A stretch of 64,000 bases of DNA from Porpolomopsis calyptriformis (taxonomy: Eukaryota; Basidiomycota; Agaricomycetes; Agaricales; Hygrophoraceae): NCBI GenBank assembly GCA_951640195.1, contig OX621166.1, positions 1,604,501-1,668,500 on the forward strand. The letters are read 5' to 3'. The position numbers were made by a program, and so were the translations under genes. The notes under the pieces are model-generated. The model made no database searches. It worked only from the letters and a program-made list of their open reading frames with translations, and was not told the DNA's origin. Below, one piece after another: positions 58,414 to 64,000 of this stretch (position 1 is the first letter of the stretch; the number at the start of each line of letters is the position of its first letter).

Positions 58414-59892
58414 ATGCCTTCTTCATCAGACAATAAAGAACCTGGGCGACACGATCGACCCACATTACCTCCAATACGCGACATATTTCGAGGTGTGTAG
58501 GTTCCAGCCATCGGAACCACCTCTGAACCCCTTCACAGATGAGTTGGCTCGATCGCCAAGGTTTCATATGCCCACAGACCCCCCCTCCCTCGCGCGACTG
58601 AGCGTCCGCGATGACCCCGAAGATCCTATACGCACCGATCGAGCACCTTCACAGGTAAGGGAAACGCGCAAGTATATAGAATTTAACTCAATTACTGCTT
58701 TCTTCTGCCCTTCACAGTCAAGCCCTCCCACCAAGTCACATTCGAGAGGATGGCCATCCTCTCCCCCACGCCACTCCTTCCACCCTCAAACGCAGCCATT
58801 TGTTTTTCCTCAACCACACCGAACGCCCGCCCACCCGCCGGTCCCTCAACACCTCAAATCGAGGCCGTCGAACGAGTTCGGAGCTTCGAATCGATCTCAA
58901 CCCAGACCGGAGACTTATCCATTTGTGACTCATTACACTCCACACGACTTTCGCGGACATCAACCCGTTGGCCATCATTACAACGAACCGGGGCAGCCAC
59001 GCACCCGTACCCCTGCACCATCAGCTGGCCCAATCTATGGTCATCCTGAATCCAGCTTCTCGGAAGAAGGACTTTCGTTCCCAACCCGTCACCATTCAGA
59101 GTCGGAAAGAGGAATCAGTCGCTCCCACACCATCCCTGGTAGGTTACAGCGCCCGACGACGACGATCTCCACGACCGTCGACAGGTTCAATTCCACGGGA
59201 CACCTATCTGACGACGAGCAAACACCTGTTGCTCGCTTTCAACCGAAGACTGCTGTGCTTCCGGCTCCTGAAAAACCAGAGCTAGCTAGTGGGAGTATGA
59301 GGAGCGGTCTCTCGTCAGCTGCCAAGTATTCGTGCACCTACTGCGGGAAAGGTTTCAATCGGCCAAGTAGTTTGAAGGTAAGACTCGATATCCAATCCTT
59401 TTGGGGAAGATTGTTAATGATCACCCTTACGACCATCAAGATACACCTAAACAGCCACACGGGGGAGAAACGTAAGTCGACACGGTCAATTTATTTCTCC
59501 GCTTTCCTAATCATTCCACGTTATCCGCAGCGTTTGTATGCCCGGTCGAAGGCTGTGGTCGAAGTTTCAGCGTGCTGAGCAACATGCGGAGGCACGCCCG
59601 AGTGCACATACAGGCTCCACAGAAGGAGCTCGAAGGCTCGAGCGAAGAAGGCAGCGACGTCCAACGAGCACCTTCCCCCTCAGGGCCGATTAGCACGCCA
59701 CGAGAGGGTCCCTCCTCTTCTGATCATCACACACTATACAGAACCCTCCACTCACGCAGAGACAGCACTACGAGTACTTCGAGCGGCAGCTCTCGCCGAA
59801 GTCGCGCGTCGTCAGATGACGAAGATGATGACGATGGTCGACCTGAAAAGCGAACCCGTCACACCAAGACGACGGCGACGATCACGTCATGA
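58414..59892 (+). CDS. C2H2 zinc-finger transcription factor
   Basis: ATG 58414 (MPSSSDNKEPGRHDRPTLPP) joins over a 46 bp intron to DELARSPRFHMPTDPPSLAR, then a long Pro/His/Ser-rich disordered region of about 270 residues. Two adjacent C2H2 fingers follow: YSCTYCGKGFNRPSSLKIHLNSH with linker TGEK, and FVCPVEGCGRSFSVLSNMRRHARVH. Two introns interrupt them (about 59,380-59,440 and about 59,474-59,530). The tail is Ser/Glu-rich and ends with an acidic DDEDDDDG stretch and basic RPEKRTRH. Stop TGA 59890-59892. Fungal proteins with this pair of C-terminal fingers are common sequence-specific regulators; the targets cannot be inferred. Confidence 0.88.
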
Positions 59893-61226
59893 TCGACGAC
59901 GAGAATACGACATGTTGATATAGGATACCCTCGCAGTCAGATCAATGATCTGTTCTTTCCCGTTTTCTTCCACCCTCCCTCCCCCCCCATATTTATGATG
60001 AACAGATCCTGGCATAATGATTTCCCTTATACTTGATGGCTTCCATGCCTGATGTTTCTTGTTTCGCAGTCTTTAACGGTAGTCCGCAACAGGGTGCAAC
60101 GTATATAGATAGATAGATGGTTTTATTTATTTGTTCTCGATACATAGACGCTTCGATTTTGTATCTCCTAACACGTATATATACTCATGATCTTATTCCC
60201 AATAAAGGATTTTCTCTTCTAAATATGGCAGTACAAAACACGGTTAACCCACGTTGACCACACGCACCAATGCCAATAAATATATCTACAGCTCTAGAAA
60301 GACGTTTGCCTCGAGGATTTTCGCTTGGCAGGATCCTCATTTCGATGCTCGCTGACATCTTACAGATGAGCCGCTTGTCCATAAACTAAAAAAAAAGGGA
60401 ATGCGGGAACAGGTTGAATGCCGTAGCTGCATCATGGCAGAGCTGGCGCATACCAACTCAGCCTCGCACCATCCACCCTCCTCAAGCCTGCAGGGTCTGA
60501 GCTAAAACTGAAAGTTTCCAAATATCCATGGGAAACCGGAGGCCATCAGCCTGGCTTGAAAACTCATTTTAGCGCGAAATAGAAAGTGGCCGAAATGAAA
60601 TCCTCACCCCCTTGCCCCTTCATGCGATCACTCCCAGAAGAGTTCTCCGCAGTTATCCAGCCGTGATATCATCGCGATCGCGAGGGACGGAATTTTTTGT
60701 TTCGGAATGCCCTTTTCTTGTTGCGTTAAACAACCACAGTATTTGAGCTTGGAGAACATACGTTATACTGCAGGCTCCGTCGAGGCGTGTTTTGACACGA
60801 TGCACAATCCTAGGAACTTCCCGTACGCCACGTCACCGCCCATCGGTCATTTTCACCAATCATCTACCCGATAATTCGAGTCATACTTTGTCCGCGGTCC
60901 GTGCAATGTCCATCTCTCACCTGCAACCGTGCCGTTAAACCACGCTCCCAGATACATATGTAGCGAATATATTCGAATATAGATAAAACAAGTACTGCTG
61001 CACATACAGGATGTCGGTAAGGCTATACAAAGTGTCGTCGCAGACTTGAGGAAGGTGGGAAATGTCCATGGAACATATTACACGTGATTCACCGCGGAAA
61101 GAGGGTATAGGGCGTAATACAGGAGTCCTGCAGTCGTGCGGTCGTGCGGTCATGTAGTCGTGCAGTGCTGCACCGATCGTGAAACCATCTCCATCTCCAA
61201 GCCAACATCAATACACCACCACAGCC
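59893..61226. other. Convergent 3' intergenic region
   Basis: About 1.3 kb between the stop codons of the zinc-finger gene and the kinase. It contains the 3' flanks (AT-rich stretch 60,090-60,190 with TATATATAC) and no supported gene; short frames lack coding character. Confidence 0.5.

Positions 61227-64000
<2,774 letters not shown>

Overview
The window looks like nuclear DNA of a filamentous basidiomycete, most likely an Agaricomycete. Host genes are cut by many 45-65 bp GT...AG introns, neighbours are only 100-150 bp apart, and several proteins have the form typical of mushrooms (a roughly 3,600-residue TOM1/HUWE1 ligase, an NDR kinase with a long activation insert, a Plavaka transposase remnant).

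Left arm (1-24,395) is ordinary, dense host sequence. It holds a class-III 4-aminobutyrate-type aminotransferase (-), allantoinase (-), a TBC Rab-GAP (+), a mitochondrial ABC1/ADCK1-type protein (+), a SUB1/PC4 coactivator (-), the giant HECT ligase TOM1 (+) and a quinone oxidoreductase (+). The first two are both nitrogen-salvage enzymes, but nothing in the sequence shows they are co-regulated.

The centre (about 24,450 to 52,900) is a transposon island with no recognisable host gene. It contains a palindromic GGATCC-rich patch, a Plavaka-type transposase remnant split by a solo LTR, and a truncated Ty3/Gypsy element (27,146-32,139) whose gag is split by another solo LTR. A large minus-strand Ty3/Gypsy element (32,140-49,018; 195 bp LTRs) is split between protease and RT by a complete plus-strand chromovirus (38,542-45,525; 359 bp LTRs, GCTAG target duplication). 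To its right lie a second fragment of the large family (49,019-52,059), itself carrying two solo LTRs, and a Copia RNase H fragment. About thirty in-frame TGA codons interrupt these elements. Most sit where Arg is expected, and two are shown directly by comparing paralogous copies, so CpG-type C-to-T decay of CGA codons is the main mutational signature.

Right arm (53,190-64,000) returns to host genes: a membrane-anchored ER cyclophilin (+), an unrecognised minus-strand locus, a BolA-like Fe-S protein (+), a C2H2 zinc-finger factor (+) and the 3' part of an NDR-family AGC kinase (-) that runs off the window.

The most unusual material is in the island. The large element carries a 745-codon third ORF of unknown function with its own TATA box. 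The young chromovirus carries a separate uninterrupted 230-residue ORF after pol, and a 12-nt LTR/PBS complementarity that fits Tf1-like self-priming.
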